Shown one piece after another: positions 24,827-32,630 of a stretch of 64,000 nt of DNA. How positions within the stretch are numbered: position 1 is the first letter of the stretch; each line of letters starts with the position of its first letter. The position numbers and the translations under genes were made by a program. Source of the stretch: an uncultured Roseburia sp. GTDB taxonomy: Bacteria > Bacillota > Clostridia > Lachnospirales > Lachnospiraceae. Location of the stretch: assembly GCA_947174805.1 (NCBI GenBank), contig CAMWKH010000014.1:1-64000 (forward strand), in the 5' to 3' direction. A model generated the notes under the pieces. That model searched no databases and had not been told where the DNA came from. It was given only the letters and a program-made list of their open reading frames with translations.

Positions 24827-27526
24827 TTATTTTAATTTAATAAGAATTTCATGGGTATCCCCTGGAAGGGCATCTATCATTTTCCGGGAGAGAAGGACGG
24901 AGGAATCGTCATTTCTTGTCAGTTCCCTGCCGTCACAGAATGCCTTTTCCATAATGTAGGAGCCAAAGTCTTTGTTTTCTTGATTTTCGTAAATAATTAC
25001 AAAATTTTTCCCTGCGAAGGGAACGGAGATAGAAGCGGTTCCCTTTTCGTCAAACTGGCAGGCCAGGAGTTTGGGATATAGCAGCAAATCTCCTGCTTCT
25101 CCCCGGACGCCGAAAACTTCCGTAATCATAGTCATCAGAAACCAGCTTGCCGCACCGGTTAAGTACTGATACATGCCCCTTCCGTCTAACCGGAAATATT
25201 CCGGGATTCCGGGGTAGATATGGCTGGTGTCAAAGTCAAGGGCGGTGTCGGCCAGGGTTTTTAAGGCTTTATAGCCTTCCTTTACAAAACCTCTCCGGTA
25301 CAGGGCGTTGGCGTACATAACTGTCATGTGGGAGAATACGGCCCCGTTCTCCTTTTCTCCGTATGCGAACCCGAACATGCGCCCCATGTCAAATTTCAGC
25401 TCCTTAAAGTCCGTGTTCAGCCGGTATCCCCCTGTTTCTTTCTGATACAGGTATTTGTCTGCGCTCTTTGTGATTTTTTTAATCTGGTTTTCCTCTGCAA
25501 CGCCGCTCATAATGGCAAAAACCTGACCTGTGAGCATCATGCGCACCTGGCTCTCAAAAAATCCTTCCACCCGTCTCCCATGGTTGTCGTAGTAGCTGTT
25601 AAACCAGCCTTCCCCTTCCGGGCCGCTAAGCCACTCCTGTTTCCGCAGGAAGTCTATCAGCCAGTTGGCTTTCTGGACCAGGTTTAGGGACAGGGAGGAA
25701 AGGGGGATAGGGATGCGCTTGCCGCTGACACTGTGCCGGCACAGGGAGGCATATTCCGACAGAATCTCCCGTTTTCTGTCCGGGTTGTCAAAGATATCCG
25801 AATCCTGGTTCAGCAAAATCTGTATCTCCTCTGAAAGACAGACGTCAGAGCACCCGGAGCGGCTTTCCAAAAGCCGGATGGTTTCCGCTAATTCCAGAAG
25901 GTTTCCGGCATAGGCGCAGGTAAATGCCACGCTCTCCCCCCTCTCAGGGGCCATGTCTAAAGCGTCATTCCAGTCTGCCCCCCTAAGACGGAAGATATTG
26001 TGTTCCCCTACTTCGTAAAAGGCGGTAAGGTGCTGAATCAGCAAGTGTTCCAAAATGCTTCCTTTGTACTCTTCCCCTGACTCTGTAAGCTGCATATTTC
26101 CCTGTTCCTGGCTCCACAGGGAATCCGTGTCTGTGCCCCGCATGGCCTGGGCGTCTTTAAAGTAGCTTACAGGTCTGTTTAAAATTTCCACATCCCCTGT
26201 CTGGTTTATATAGAGTTTTGTAGTCATAAAAGGCCACAGGGCGTGGTCCATCCAGACCCTTGCAATGCCGTTTCTGTCAGCGATAAAGTTTCCGTCCCCC
26301 TGGCCGATAATGGTTGCATTTGTGCCGTCCATGCGGACGCCGCCGTAATTTTTTTCTATCATTGCCCCCACATCGTCAGGATTTAACAAAAGAAGAGAAA
26401 GGCAGTCCTGCCACAAATCCCTCCAGCCCCGTCCTCCTCTGCCGTAGTCGTGGTGGGGAAGGAAGGAACAGCCGAAGAGGCGGCGCAGGAACGGCTGGAA
26501 ACTCACCCATTTCATAAGGGAATCAAAGTCTTTGCTGTCCGTGTGGAAACTTACCGCCACCTGGTTTTGCCAGTAAGTCTTTGTATCACTTAGGGCGGCT
26601 TTTATTTTTTCCTCTGAATTGTATTTCTGATATATTTTATCAATGTCGGCCCTGTTTTCATCAATGCCAAAGAGAAGGATAAAATCTTTCTTTTCTCCCG
26701 GGGAGAGGGTGACAGGGGAGAAACGGAAAGCCCCCATGGCTTCTTTTCCCTCTGCTTTGGCAAAGGCGGGTTTTCCCGGGTACTGCTCAAATACGGCCCT
26801 GGGAAGGGTGTATGTGCCCCCTTCCCCGATAAAATCTTCCACGGATGGGTAGAAGCTTACCGGGTTCTCCCCTGCGCCTGTGCAGCCCAGACAATAGTAG
26901 ATGCGGCTGTTTTTACGGTGGCCTTTCTCGTCAAAGGACATGGTGGGGCACACATAGACGCCTTTTTCGTCTGTGTCCGTCCGGTGGAGCATGGAGGTCA
27001 CGTTCCTGTGATCCCTGATATTGTCTGCGCTCCGGCCGTAGATTGGGATGGCGGCATAGGGGGTGAATATCTGTGGCTTTTCCGCCTGGTTTTCTATGGT
27101 GATGTACATAATTTCCACATTGTCATTCCTTGGGATAAAGGATGTGACAGAAGTAGAAATCTGAAATTGCTTTGAGGTGCGGGTCATGGTCTGCCACATA
27201 AATCCTGCCGAGAGGCTGCTCTCATCCTGGTTTTCGGAAAATTTGAAAGCCTCCTGGGAGGCTGAGGCCCCGGCAGCGGAGTAAGCCCTTCCTTTTTCCG
27301 GTGCAAACCAGAAGTTTCTGGTGGAGCGGTTGTTGTGGAGGTTTTCCGAACTCACCGGCTCTAAGAGAAAACTTTCCTGGTCAAGCTTTGCATCCCCGCC
27401 AAGATTTGGGGTGATGGAACTCTTAAGCCCTGCCTCTGATGCAAGGGGAAAATAAAGGCCGCTTACATTTTCCGGCTTTTCTATAGTAAAAGAGCCGTAA
27501 AAGTCAATAAAGTTTATTTTTTGCAT
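24827..27526 (-). CDS. Second GH94 glycoside phosphorylase (laminaribiose/cellodextrin-like, specificity open)
   Basis: 899-residue GH94 enzyme, clearly different from its neighbour. It has GAGGRGWRD-like sequence around HHDYGRGGRGWRDLWQDCL (about 367-385), the catalytic ADWND (517-521) in RGADWNDALDMAPERGE, and YQYLTGAASWF near the C-terminus. Length and N-terminal organisation recall laminaribiose and other long GH94 phosphorylases more than cellobiose phosphorylase. The start is ATG 27526 with AGGGAG 8 nt upstream; a TTG at 27547 could add seven residues. With the downstream paralogue it would let the cell split two kinds of beta-glucan oligomer with phosphate. Confidence 0.88.
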   Translation of the reverse strand: MQKINFIDFYGSFTIEKPENVSGLYFPLASEAGLKSSITPNLGGDAKLDQESFLLEPVSSENLHNNRSTRNFWFAPEKGRAYSAAGASASQEAFKFSENQDESSLSAGFMWQTMTRTSKQFQISTSVTSFIPRNDNVEIMYITIENQAEKPQIFTPYAAIPIYGRSADNIRDHRNVTSMLHRTDTDEKGVYVCPTMSFDEKGHRKNSRIYYCLGCTGAGENPVSFYPSVEDFIGEGGTYTLPRAVFEQYPGKPAFAKAEGKEAMGAFRFSPVTLSPGEKKDFILLFGIDENRADIDKIYQKYNSEEKIKAALSDTKTYWQNQVAVSFHTDSKDFDSLMKWVSFQPFLRRLFGCSFLPHHDYGRGGRGWRDLWQDCLSLLLLNPDDVGAMIEKNYGGVRMDGTNATIIGQGDGNFIADRNGIARVWMDHALWPFMTTKLYINQTGDVEILNRPVSYFKDAQAMRGTDTDSLWSQEQGNMQLTESGEEYKGSILEHLLIQHLTAFYEVGEHNIFRLRGADWNDALDMAPERGESVAFTCAYAGNLLELAETIRLLESRSGCSDVCLSEEIQILLNQDSDIFDNPDRKREILSEYASLCRHSVSGKRIPIPLSSLSLNLVQKANWLIDFLRKQEWLSGPEGEGWFNSYYDNHGRRVEGFFESQVRMMLTGQVFAIMSGVAEENQIKKITKSADKYLYQKETGGYRLNTDFKELKFDMGRMFGFAYGEKENGAVFSHMTVMYANALYRRGFVKEGYKALKTLADTALDFDTSHIYPGIPEYFRLDGRGMYQYLTGAASWFLMTMITEVFGVRGEAGDLLLYPKLLACQFDEKGTASISVPFAGKNFVIIYENQENKDFGSYIMEKAFCDGRELTRNDDSSVLLSRKMIDALPGDTHEILIKLK

Positions 27527-27547
27527 ATGGAAATCTCCCTTCGTCAA

Positions 27548-27779
27548 TGTATGAAAGCATCATATAGGAATCCTTGCACTTTAGAAATAAAATACATGAG
27601 AAAAATATCAGAATCATGACATAAAATCTGAGGGGGCAAAAAAATTAATTGGTGTCATAAATCTGATATTCTGTTAAGAATTTTAATATATTCCAAAAAA
27701 GATTCAAGTTATAATCCTATCATGTTAAGCGTGAGGCGAACTTCACGGAAATACATTACATATTTAAGGAGGATGCTCA
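27548..27779. promoter_or_regulatory. Divergent promoter region between GH94 genes and the ABC importer
   Basis: 232 bp without a gene. For the plus strand, TATAAT (27710-27715) has no good -35, suggesting an activator. AATATCAGA (27604-27612) and TCTGATATT (27662-27670) form a 9-bp inverted repeat, and CATAAAATCTGA (27620-27631) is nearly repeated at 27656-27666. A 7-bp hairpin with CGAA loop (27730-27747) lies just after the -10. These are candidate sites for the AraC-type regulator. Confidence 0.5.
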
Positions 27780-29249
27780 ATGAAAAAGAAATTGGTAAGC
27801 ATGTTATTAGTGGGAACTATGGTTGCAGGTATGTTTGCAGGGTGCGGTGGAAGTGATAACGGCTCCGCTTCCGATGCAGGAACAAATGCAGATGCAAGCG
27901 AAGCAAGCGATGCAGGAGATGCAGACAGCGGAACAGCAGATGAAGGAAGCGATGCGGCAGAGGCTCCGGCGGGAGATGAGGGTAAAGTGATTAACATTTA
28001 CTCCTGGAACAATGAGTTTAAGGAGAGGGTTGAAGCTGTTTACCCTGAGGTGCAGGAAACCTCTTCAGACGGTACGGTGACAACATTAAAAGACGGCACG
28101 GAAATCCACTGGATTGTAAACCCCAACCAGGACGGGGTATATCAGCAGAAACTGGACGAGGCTCTTATGAACCAGGCGGACGCAGCAGCGGACGACAAAA
28201 TAGATATGTTTTTATCTGAGACAGATTATGTGTTTAAATATACAGATGCCGAGGCAGATGTGGCTATGCCTTTAAAAGACCTTGGCATTGACCCGGATAA
28301 AGACCTTTCTGACCAGTACAGCTTTACAAAAGTGACGGCTTCCGACGCAAACGGTGTCCAGAGAGGATCCACCTGGCAGTGCTGCCCGGGACTTTTGGTA
28401 TACCGCAGGGATATTGCGGAGGACGTATTCGGCACAGACGACCCGGAGCAGATTGGGGAAAAGGTAAAAGATTGGGATACCTTAAAAGCTACCGCAGCTG
28501 AGTTAAAGGAAAAAGGATATTATACATTTTCTTCTTATGCAGATACGTTCCGTCTCTATGGAAACAGCATTCCGCAGCCCTGGGTGACAGCAGGGGAAAC
28601 TACAGTTAAGGTTGACCAGAAGATTATGGACTGGGTGGAAACATCCAAAGAGTGGCTGGATGCAGGATATTATGACAAGAGCGTAAAAGGCCAGTGGAAC
28701 GATGACTGGAACAAGGCTATGGGTTCCGCATCCAAAGTATTTGCATTCCTGTTCCCGGCATGGGGCATTGACTTTACCTTAAAGCCCAACTGGGACGGCG
28801 GCGACGGCGCCTGGGCAGTTACCAATCCTCCCCAGGAATATAACTGGGGCGGCTCTTACGTACACGCATGCGTCGGGACAGACAATCCGCAGCACGTAAA
28901 AGATATTATTATGGCAGTGACAGGCAATAAAGATAACCTGATGAAGATTTCCAAGGATTACACAGATTTTACCAATACCCAGAGCGGCATGCAGGATGCG
29001 GCAAAGGATGATTCCTTTGGTTCCCAGTTCCTGGGCGGACAGAATGCATTTACATACTTTGCACCGGTGGCAGAAAATATTCAGATAGCTCCTCTTTCTG
29101 CCTATGACCAGGGATGTGTGGAGTTAATCCAGAATGCCTTCAGCGATTATTTCCAGGGACAGGTAGATTTTGACAAGGCAAAATCAAACTTTGAGACTGC
29201 AATCAAAGAGCGTTACCCTGAAATCACAGAGATTTCCTGGCCCGAATAA
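27780..29249 (+). CDS. ABC sugar transporter, extracellular solute-binding lipoprotein
   Basis: 489-residue family 1-type binding protein. Signal peptide with lipobox FAGC and lipidated Cys22, then an Ala/Asp/Ser-rich spacer of about 45 residues, then the binding domain beginning KVINIYSWNNEF. Aromatic residues are frequent, as in oligosaccharide binders. AAGGAGG precedes ATG 27780. It is followed by a strong hairpin and two permease genes and is divergent from two GH94 phosphorylase genes, so beta-glucan oligomers such as cellobiose or cellodextrins are the likely ligands (inference from context). Confidence 0.9.
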   Translation: MKKKLVSMLLVGTMVAGMFAGCGGSDNGSASDAGTNADASEASDAGDADSGTADEGSDAAEAPAGDEGKVINIYSWNNEFKERVEAVYPEVQETSSDGTVTTLKDGTEIHWIVNPNQDGVYQQKLDEALMNQADAAADDKIDMFLSETDYVFKYTDAEADVAMPLKDLGIDPDKDLSDQYSFTKVTASDANGVQRGSTWQCCPGLLVYRRDIAEDVFGTDDPEQIGEKVKDWDTLKATAAELKEKGYYTFSSYADTFRLYGNSIPQPWVTAGETTVKVDQKIMDWVETSKEWLDAGYYDKSVKGQWNDDWNKAMGSASKVFAFLFPAWGIDFTLKPNWDGGDGAWAVTNPPQEYNWGGSYVHACVGTDNPQHVKDIIMAVTGNKDNLMKISKDYTDFTNTQSGMQDAAKDDSFGSQFLGGQNAFTYFAPVAENIQIAPLSAYDQGCVELIQNAFSDYFQGQVDFDKAKSNFETAIKERYPEITEISWPE

Positions 29250-29258
29250 GGCTTACCC

Positions 29259-29289
29259 GGGCTGTCCCGCAGGTTTTGCGGGGCAGTCC
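29259..29289 (+). other. Intercistronic hairpin between binding-protein and permease genes
   Basis: 13-bp stem (29259-29271 with 29277-29289, two G-U pairs) and a five-base loop, without T tract. Likely protects the binding-protein message or causes partial termination, giving more binding protein than permease. Confidence 0.7.
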
Positions 29290-29318
29290 ATGATTGAAAC
29301 AGAAAGGAATGGCAGTCT

Positions 29319-30227
29319 ATGAAACGAAAAAGTATAGATTACTCAAAGTGGGGATATTTTTTTATACTCCCGTTTTTTATCTCATTTTTTGTTTTTTCTT
29401 TGATTCCCCTGGCAGATACCATTCGGTACAGTTTTTATGAATACTACCGTTCGGGAATTAAAGAAATCGGCCCTAATTTTGTGGGAATGGAAAATTATGT
29501 AAGCCTTTTAAAGTCCGACATGTTAAAGTATGCGGGAAATACCTTTATCCTCTGGATTATCGGTTTTATCCCACAGATTGTTATCGCCCTGCTCTTGGCG
29601 GAATGGTTTGTGGACGCCCGGTTAAAGATTCACGGGAAGCAGTTTTTTAAGGTGGTCATCTACCTTCCCAACCTGATTATGGCATCCGCCTTTGCCATGT
29701 TGTTTTTCACCATGTTTTCTACCAATGGTCCAATCAACTCGATTCTTATGAATATGGGATTGTTGAGCAAACCCATTGATTTTATGGGCACCGTATTTGG
29801 AACCAGGTCTCTGGTTGGGTTGATGAACTTCCTTATGTGGTTTGGGAATACCACCATTATGCTTATGGCGGCAATTATGGGTATCAGCCCGGATATTTTT
29901 GAGGCTTCCGAATTGGACGGCTGCAACAGCTTCCAGAGGTTTTTCCGCATTACTCTGCCTTTAATCCGGCCCATACTGGCCTACACCCTGATTACTTCCA
30001 TTATCGGCGGGCTTCAGATGTTTGATGTGCCCCAGATTTTGACAAACGGACAGGGAAATCCGGACAGGACATCCATGACCTTGATTATGTTCTTAAACAG
30101 CCATTTGAAGAGTAAAAACTACGGTATGGCAGGTTCACTGTCTGTTTACCTGTTTATTGTCAGCGGTATCCTCTGCTTTATTGTGTACCGGATGACAAAT
30201 GGCAAAGATGATAAAGGAGGGAGATAA
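29319..30227 (+). CDS. ABC sugar transporter permease (MalF/UgpA type)
   Basis: 302-residue inner-membrane permease with six predicted membrane segments. The first is near residues 10-32, and the EAA loop is recognisable as EASELDGCNSFQRFFRITLPLIRP (about 201-224), the contact site for the ATPase. It belongs with the following permease, 3 bp downstream. Start ATG 29319 has GAAAGGAA at an appropriate distance upstream. The operon contains no ATP-binding gene, so a shared MsmK-type ATPase encoded elsewhere is presumably used. Confidence 0.92.
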   Translation: MKRKSIDYSKWGYFFILPFFISFFVFSLIPLADTIRYSFYEYYRSGIKEIGPNFVGMENYVSLLKSDMLKYAGNTFILWIIGFIPQIVIALLLAEWFVDARLKIHGKQFFKVVIYLPNLIMASAFAMLFFTMFSTNGPINSILMNMGLLSKPIDFMGTVFGTRSLVGLMNFLMWFGNTTIMLMAAIMGISPDIFEASELDGCNSFQRFFRITLPLIRPILAYTLITSIIGGLQMFDVPQILTNGQGNPDRTSMTLIMFLNSHLKSKNYGMAGSLSVYLFIVSGILCFIVYRMTNGKDDKGGR

Positions 30228-30230
30228 TTT

Positions 30231-31076
30231 ATGAATTCAAATGCATTTAATAAGTTTAGAAGTGTATTCGCCCATGTATTATTGGTTATCTTGTCCTTTA
30301 TGTGTTTGTTTTTCTTTTATATATTGTTTATTAACGCCACCCGCTCCCATGCAGATTTGCAGAAAGGGTTTTCCGCACTGCCGGGGAAATATTTCCTGAC
30401 AAACTTTATGAATGTGGCAAATGACGGAACCTTTCCCATGATTCGGGGAATTTTAAACAGCCTGATTGTCTCCGGCTGTTCCGCAGCAATCTGTACCTAT
30501 TTTTCTTCCCTGACGGCTTATGGGCTGTATGCTTACGATTTTAAACTGAAAAAGGCGGCGTTTACCTTTATCATGGCAATTCTTGTTATGCCTACCCAGG
30601 TGACGGCAATGGGATTTTTAAGGTTAATTACCAAGATGGGGATGTATGATTCCCTGCTCCCACTGATTATCCCGGCCATTGCATCGCCTTCCGTGTTCTA
30701 TTTTATGTACAGCTACCTCCAGTCCTCCCTTCCTCTTTCTTTGGTGGAAGCTGCCAGGATTGACGGCTCCGGGGAATTTATGACCTTTAACCGGATTGTA
30801 ATTCCCATTATGAAACCTGCCATTGCGGTACAGGCAATTTTCACTTTTGTGGGTTCCTGGAACAATTACTTCGTTCCTGCACTGGTGATTCAGTCCAAGG
30901 ATAAGATGACGGTGCCCATTTTGATTGCAACCCTTCGGGGTGCTGATTTTATGAGTTTTGACAGCGCTAAGATTTACATGATGATTTTTGTGGCCATTGT
31001 GCCTATCATTATTGTGTACCTGTTCCTTTCTAAATACATTATAGCCGGGATAACGCTTGGCGGTGTAAAAGAATAG
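30231..31076 (+). CDS. ABC sugar transporter permease (MalG/UgpE type)
   Basis: 281-residue permease with six predicted membrane segments and the EAA motif VEAARIDGSGEFMTFNRIVIPIMKP (about 173-197). It ends with YIIAGITLGGVKE, a tail typical of MalG-like carbohydrate permeases. GGAGGGAG before ATG 30231 gives strong initiation. It is the last gene of the importer operon, followed by an intrinsic terminator. Confidence 0.92.
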   Translation: MNSNAFNKFRSVFAHVLLVILSFMCLFFFYILFINATRSHADLQKGFSALPGKYFLTNFMNVANDGTFPMIRGILNSLIVSGCSAAICTYFSSLTAYGLYAYDFKLKKAAFTFIMAILVMPTQVTAMGFLRLITKMGMYDSLLPLIIPAIASPSVFYFMYSYLQSSLPLSLVEAARIDGSGEFMTFNRIVIPIMKPAIAVQAIFTFVGSWNNYFVPALVIQSKDKMTVPILIATLRGADFMSFDSAKIYMMIFVAIVPIIIVYLFLSKYIIAGITLGGVKE

Positions 31077-31096
31077 GTTTTCATATTTTTTCCAGG

Positions 31097-31136
31097 CACC
31101 TGGGAGGCGGAATATATGCCTTCCTGGGTGTTTTTT
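31097..31136 (+). terminator. Intrinsic terminator of the importer operon
   Basis: CACCTGGGAGGC (31097-31108) pairs with GCCTTCCTGGGTG (31118-31130) with two wobble pairs and one bulge, followed by TTTTTT (31131-31136). Confidence 0.85.
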
Positions 31137-31153
31137 GTGTGATATGATTTATC

Positions 31154-31193
31154 TTGACCACATAAAGAAATTCAGCTATAATTTTGATATCAA
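31154..31193 (+). promoter_or_regulatory. Promoter and candidate autoregulatory operator of the toxin-antitoxin pair
   Basis: TTGACC (31154-31159), 17-bp spacer and perfect TATAAT (31177-31182). A 10-bp perfect palindrome TTGATATCAA (31184-31193) lies across the expected transcription start, a usual place for an antitoxin-bound operator. Confidence 0.65.
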
Positions 31194-31211
31194 CTAATGG
31201 AGGTACAGATT

Positions 31212-31475
31212 ATGCCGAATATCCGCTCAAGTGCAGATTTAAGAAACAGCTATAATGATATTTCTGAGTTTTGCCACAGGTATTCCGAACCTGTTTTTAT
31301 AACAAAAAACGGAAAGGGAGATCTGGCTGTTATGAGTATTGAGACTTATGAACAGTTTATGGGCCAATATGAATTGTATAGTCTTTTAAAGGATGGGATG
31401 AGGGATGTAGAGGATGGAAATATCCGTCCTTTTTCTGAGGCGATATCTGAATTAAGGAGCCGCAGGAAGCGGTGA
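31212..31475 (+). CDS. Type II antitoxin, Phd/YefM-RelB-like
   Basis: 87-residue antitoxin. The N-terminal part (MPNIRSSADLRNSYNDISEF, then EPVFITKNGKGDLAVMSIETYEQF) is the Phd/YefM DNA-binding fold; the acidic/basic C-terminal tail would wrap the toxin. An upstream in-frame ATG at 31197 overlaps the Shine-Dalgarno GGAGG (31199-31203), so ATG 31212 is the real start. Its stop overlaps the toxin start as GTGA, giving translational coupling. The protein probably represses its own promoter through the palindrome at 31184. Confidence 0.88.
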   Translation: MPNIRSSADLRNSYNDISEFCHRYSEPVFITKNGKGDLAVMSIETYEQFMGQYELYSLLKDGMRDVEDGNIRPFSEAISELRSRRKR

Positions 31476-31804
31476 GTTACAAAATATGTATTACAGCCGC
31501 CGCCCAACGGGATATGGCAAATGCCTCAGACCATATTGATTTTGTGCTGAAAAATCCAAAAGCGGCTGAAAATCTTTTAGATGAAGCAGAAATGAAAATA
31601 AGTGAGCTTGCTCTTTTTCCGGAAAAATTTGCTTTGGTGGAGGATTCTCTCCTTGCCTCCTGGGGAATTCGATGTATCCAGGTAAAAAATTACCTGGCTT
31701 TCTACATAATTTCAGAAGCGGACACACGTATTATTGTTCTGCGCTTTCTCTATGGCAAAAGTAACTGGGCATCTATTTTAAATCAAGGTTTTTCTTTACG
31801 ATAA
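31472..31804 (+). CDS. Type II toxin, RelE/ParE family
   Basis: 110-residue protein with the RelE/ParE pattern: KICITAAAQRDMANASDHIDFVL at the N-terminus, a central helix with NLLDEAEMKISELALFPEKF and the C-terminal strand VKNYLAFYIISEADTRIIVLRFLYGKSNW. Members act either as ribosome-dependent mRNA nucleases (RelE) or gyrase poisons (ParE); the sequence alone does not decide. The start is GTG 31472, overlapping the antitoxin stop, with AGGAAG upstream. It lies between the importer and the LytTR/GHKL locus. Confidence 0.85.
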   Translation: MSYKICITAAAQRDMANASDHIDFVLKNPKAAENLLDEAEMKISELALFPEKFALVEDSLLASWGIRCIQVKNYLAFYIISEADTRIIVLRFLYGKSNWASILNQGFSLR

Positions 31805-31868
31805 TTTCTAACAATTCAAATTAATAGGCTTTTTTATGTCATTTCCCCTCTCATTGGTTACATTTCTA

Positions 31869-31897
31869 TTCAAAATCCGGGCAGGATACAGTATAAT
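31869..31897 (+). promoter_or_regulatory. Promoter of the LytTR/GHKL operon
   Basis: TTCAAA (31869-31874), 17-bp spacer, perfect TATAAT (31892-31897). It overlaps the upstream in-frame ATG at 31896, which therefore cannot be the translation start. Confidence 0.6.
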
Positions 31898-31922
31898 GAA
31901 AATCAGGAAGCGGGGATTATAT

Positions 31923-32630
31923 ATGCGGATTGCAGTCTGTGACGATGAGAGGAAAGCGGCGGAGGATTTAATCGCCAGGATTAAAAAAATTGACAGGGAG
32001 TGCAGGGTTTTTTGTTACACAGAAGGGATTTCACTTTTACACGACGGTTGCTTTGACCTGGTTTTTTTAGATATCGGCATGGAACCCATGAACGGAATGG
32101 AAGCGGCAAAAAGGCTTCGGGAGATGAATCAAAAAGTCCTGATTGTATTTATCACGGCGCTAAAGGAGTATGTGTTTGACTCCTTTGAGGTGGGGGCCTT
32201 TTGGTACCTTTTAAAACCCGTTTCACAAGACAAGTTAAAAGACGTTTTATATCGGGCGAGAAAACAGTGGGAACAGCAGAATGACTCCGGGGAACAGCAG
32301 GTTTTTATCCAGACGAAAAGCAAAAATTATGTGCTGAATGTCAATGATATTTTGTACCTGGAAAACCAAAAGAGAAAGATTGTGATTCACACAAAGGAGG
32401 AATTAATTACATTTAACGCCGCCATGTCAAAACTTCAGGAGTCCCTGGGGGAAGGATTTTACCGCTGTCACAGGGGGTATCTTGTAAATCTGGCATATGT
32501 GGCGGAATATGACAGGGAAACGATTCGTCTGGCAAATAAAGAAACCGTGTATCTGGCAAAAAACAAGTACCAGGATTTTGTCATGACATATATGCGCTAT
32601 CTTCGGAACGGAGGTGTGACATTTGTCTGA
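31923..32630 (+). CDS. LytTR-family response regulator (AgrA/LytR-like)
   Basis: 235-residue regulator. A CheY-like receiver (1-118) has the acidic pair at DD 7-8 and the phosphate-accepting Asp50 in LVFLDIG, plus Lys in LLKPVS. A LytTR DNA-binding domain follows (about 130-230) with ILYLENQKRKIVIHT, FYRCHRGYLVNL and the closing RYLRN. It pairs with the GHKL sensor kinase overlapping its stop codon. LytTR/GHKL pairs often control peptide quorum sensing, bacteriocins or surface proteins. No AgrB/AgrD-type genes are next to it. The start ATG 31923 has an AGGAAG-GGGG stretch before it. Confidence 0.92.
   Translation: MRIAVCDDERKAAEDLIARIKKIDRECRVFCYTEGISLLHDGCFDLVFLDIGMEPMNGMEAAKRLREMNQKVLIVFITALKEYVFDSFEVGAFWYLLKPVSQDKLKDVLYRARKQWEQQNDSGEQQVFIQTKSKNYVLNVNDILYLENQKRKIVIHTKEELITFNAAMSKLQESLGEGFYRCHRGYLVNLAYVAEYDRETIRLANKETVYLAKNKYQDFVMTYMRYLRNGGVTFV

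Noticed and set aside
23000-27175. Several plus-strand frames opposite the GH94 genes
   Set aside because: The minus-strand frames are long and carry catalytic motifs; the plus-strand frames are short and without known features.
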